From: an uncultured Oscillospiraceae bacterium
GTDB taxonomy: Bacteria; Bacillota; Clostridia; Oscillospirales; Oscillospiraceae
NCBI GenBank assembly: GCA_944387635.1
Contig: CALXFT010000003.1
Span: 1 to 64,000, forward strand
DNA length: 64,000 nt
Direction of reading: 5' to 3'
Position 1 is the first letter of the stretch. Each line of letters starts with the position of its first letter. The notes under the pieces were generated by a model. It worked only from the letters and a program-made list of their open reading frames with translations. It had not been told where the DNA came from and searched no databases. Below, piece by piece: positions 62,914 through 64,000 of this stretch. The translations under genes were made by a program, and so were the position numbers.

Positions 62914-63046
62914 TTAAAAAAGAAAACCCCACTTGACTCTGCTGACCGGTGGAGCCGACATTCGTAAAATCGAAGCTGGTGAGTGAGAAGTCCGTCCCTC
63001 TCTCACCCATGGGGACGAGCCGGGACCGGCCCATGGCCGGCAAGGC

Positions 63047-63153
63047 TCCTTGGCTCTCCTTTTTAAGGAGAGCTGGCACCGGCGACGCGGGAGCCGGTGA
63101 CTGAGAGGTCACAGCCGCGCCGCGTTCTTGTGAAGTGCTGAGTTAGTGGCAAG
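63047..63153. repeat. Family A half copy between the two parS sites
   Basis: CCTTGGCTCTCC...GGAGAGCTGGCACCGG, GAGCCGGTGACTGAGAGGTC, and the core to GCGTTCTTGTGAAGTGCTGAG. Confidence 0.85.
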
Positions 63154-63164
63154 TTCGATTGTAA

Positions 63165-63180
63165 TGTTTCACGTGAAACA
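63165..63180. promoter_or_regulatory. parS site 2
   Basis: A second exact TGTTTCACGTGAAACA, ending one base before the stop codon of the next minus-strand gene. Confidence 0.97.
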
Positions 63181-63525
63181 TTAAGGATCGGCATTCTGCT
63201 CCGTGACGAAGGAGGAATAATTCTGCCCCGGCAGCACACGCTGTTCAAACAGGTACTTCCAGGCCGGCACTGTCAGCAAAGCGATCACCAGCACGGCCAC
63301 CGCCAGCAGAGCCGCCAGAACCCGGACCTGCTTGCGCAGGGCCTTCAGCTGGTCCTCGGCGCTGGGAGCCCGCCGCCGGGGCTGCTTCCGGGCGCCGGAA
63401 TCCCCCCGCACGGGAATGAACACCGGAGTCCCGGGCTTCACCGGGTCCCGGCTCATTTCCGCCTGGCAGTCCATGCAAAAGAACTCCTCATTTTTCGTCT
63501 CCCGTCCGCATCGCAGGCAACCCAT
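63181..63525 (-). CDS. Zinc-ribbon single-pass membrane protein, unknown function
   Basis: A 114-residue protein. Two CxxC pairs at the N-terminus (CLRCGRE and FFCMDCQ) form a likely zinc ribbon. A basic linker (KQPRRRAPSAEDQLKALRKQV) and one membrane helix (about 70-92) follow, then a short outer tail. Similar uncharacterised proteins occur in Clostridia. Start ATG 63525 follows a GGGGG-rich ribosome binding site. It lies beside parS and diverges from hflK; its role is unknown. Confidence 0.7.
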   Translation of the reverse strand: MGCLRCGRETKNEEFFCMDCQAEMSRDPVKPGTPVFIPVRGDSGARKQPRRRAPSAEDQLKALRKQVRVLAALLAVAVLVIALLTVPAWKYLFEQRVLPGQNYSSFVTEQNADP

Positions 63526-63656
63526 GGTTTGTCCCCCTTTCCGTAAGCCGATTCGGTTTTCTCTCTAAAATAAAGAGAAGTTTTATAACAAAGGTATTGT
63601 ACAACAATTTTGTCCGTTCGTAAAGAGGAAAACGAAAAATCCCTCCCCGGATTTCG

Positions 63657-63685
63657 TTGACAGGCTCCCCTGTCCGTGGTATCAT
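63657..63685 (+). promoter_or_regulatory. Sigma-A promoter of the hflK-like gene
   Basis: TTGACA and TATCAT with 17-base spacing, 55 bases before the start. Confidence 0.85.
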
Positions 63686-63739
63686 TAATCTGAAACCCCG
63701 CCGCGGAAGCGGCACACCCAAGAAAGGAGAAAACCAAAT

Positions 63740-64000
63740 ATGGATGAAAACGGAACCTACCGCTTGTCCCAGGAACCGCCGAAGAAGAAGCCGTCCTTCC
63801 GGTCCTGGATTCGGACCGCGGTCATCGCGGCTGTGTGTCTGGCGGTCCTGGCCCAGGGCGCCACCTGCTTTTACACCGTAGACGACAAGCAGCAGGCGGT
63901 GGTGACCACCTTCGGCAAGGTCACGGACGTCAACGAAGCCGGGGTCCACTTCAAGCTGCCCCTGGGAATTCAGCAGGTGCGCAAGGTGGACGTGAACGTC
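63740..64000 (+). CDS. hflK: HflK-like SPFH membrane protein (5' part only)
   Basis: The first 87 codons of a gene cut by the window edge. A basic N-terminal tail (KKKPSFRSWIRT) leads into one membrane helix (about 27-45) and the start of an SPFH domain, FYTVDDKQQAVVTTFGKVTDVNEAGVHFKLP. This matches HflK, which with HflC encases the FtsH protease. AAAGGAG precedes ATG 63740. An hflC gene would be expected next, beyond the window. Confidence 0.85.
   Translation, partial: MDENGTYRLSQEPPKKKPSFRSWIRTAVIAAVCLAVLAQGATCFYTVDDKQQAVVTTFGKVTDVNEAGVHFKLPLGIQQVRKVDVNV

Overview
The window is a GC-rich (by eye, a little over 60%) chromosomal segment of a Gram-positive anaerobe. Evidence for an endospore-lineage Clostridia member, most likely Oscillospiraceae/Ruminococcaceae, includes a SpoIIE phosphatase gene, a SigI/RsgI pair, a CIRCE-controlled groSL operon, consensus sigma-A promoters with strong AGGAGG ribosome binding sites, an L-box (lysine) riboswitch, a biotin-dependent sodium-pump decarboxylase, an Nfn-type flavin bifurcation pair, and many dispersed intergenic repeats of a kind common in gut Clostridia. 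Two perfect parS sites next to parA/parB at the right end suggest this end lies near the replication origin. No rRNA operon, insertion sequence, prophage or CRISPR array is visible.

Layout: 0.2-4.8 kb holds rsgI-sigI, tRNA-Gly(CCC), a cation diffusion facilitator and a DegV protein. 4.9-8.8 kb holds a Y-family polymerase with a YolD-like partner, an acetyl-esterase-like hydrolase and a membrane protein. 8.9-12.6 kb holds the most unusual protein, a TetM/EF-G-like ribosomal GTPase fused to a Rae1/YacP-like NYN ribonuclease, with its hairpin leader present twice. 13-19.2 kb is a four-carbon-acid block: pckA, then oadA, a membrane-segment-less oadG-like gene, a carrier with two biotinyl domains, then oadG-oadB. 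19.4-21.5 kb is groSL. 22.6-26.4 kb is argG, argH, argF. 26.5-35.1 kb holds an aldehyde dehydrogenase, a two-component system, spoIIE, a CYTH protein, an exonuclease and an aminotransferase. 35.2-41.3 kb is a glycoside block: GH3, a truncated GH94 phosphorylase fused at a deletion scar to a truncated LacI gene, and a ROK protein. 42-47.7 kb holds envelope proteins (DUF2207-like, an Ig/SLH protein), an esterase and a MATE pump. 48-54.3 kb holds a zinc alcohol dehydrogenase, a CBS protein, riboswitch-controlled lysA, a hemolysin-III protein and a CstA transporter. 54.4-56.4 kb is a low-GC island carrying a protein that ends in a DisA/CdaA-like nucleotide cyclase domain and, next to it, an orphan structured RNA with its own promoter and terminator. 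56.4-64 kb holds nfnAB, mscL, serS, pspC, parB, parA, a zinc-ribbon membrane protein and the start of hflK.

Working together: PEP carboxykinase and the Na+-translocating oxaloacetate decarboxylase both act on oxaloacetate and probably link fermentation to the membrane sodium gradient; NfnAB balances NADH, NADPH and ferredoxin; argGHF and lysA provide amino-acid synthesis under promoter and riboswitch control. Much intergenic space is occupied by two repeat families, one with terminal inverted repeats (MITE-like) and one built around an inverted CTCTCAGTC motif, and by intrinsic terminators that reuse one GAGGCAGAGGC stem. Function calls rest on motif recognition by eye; no database search was run.
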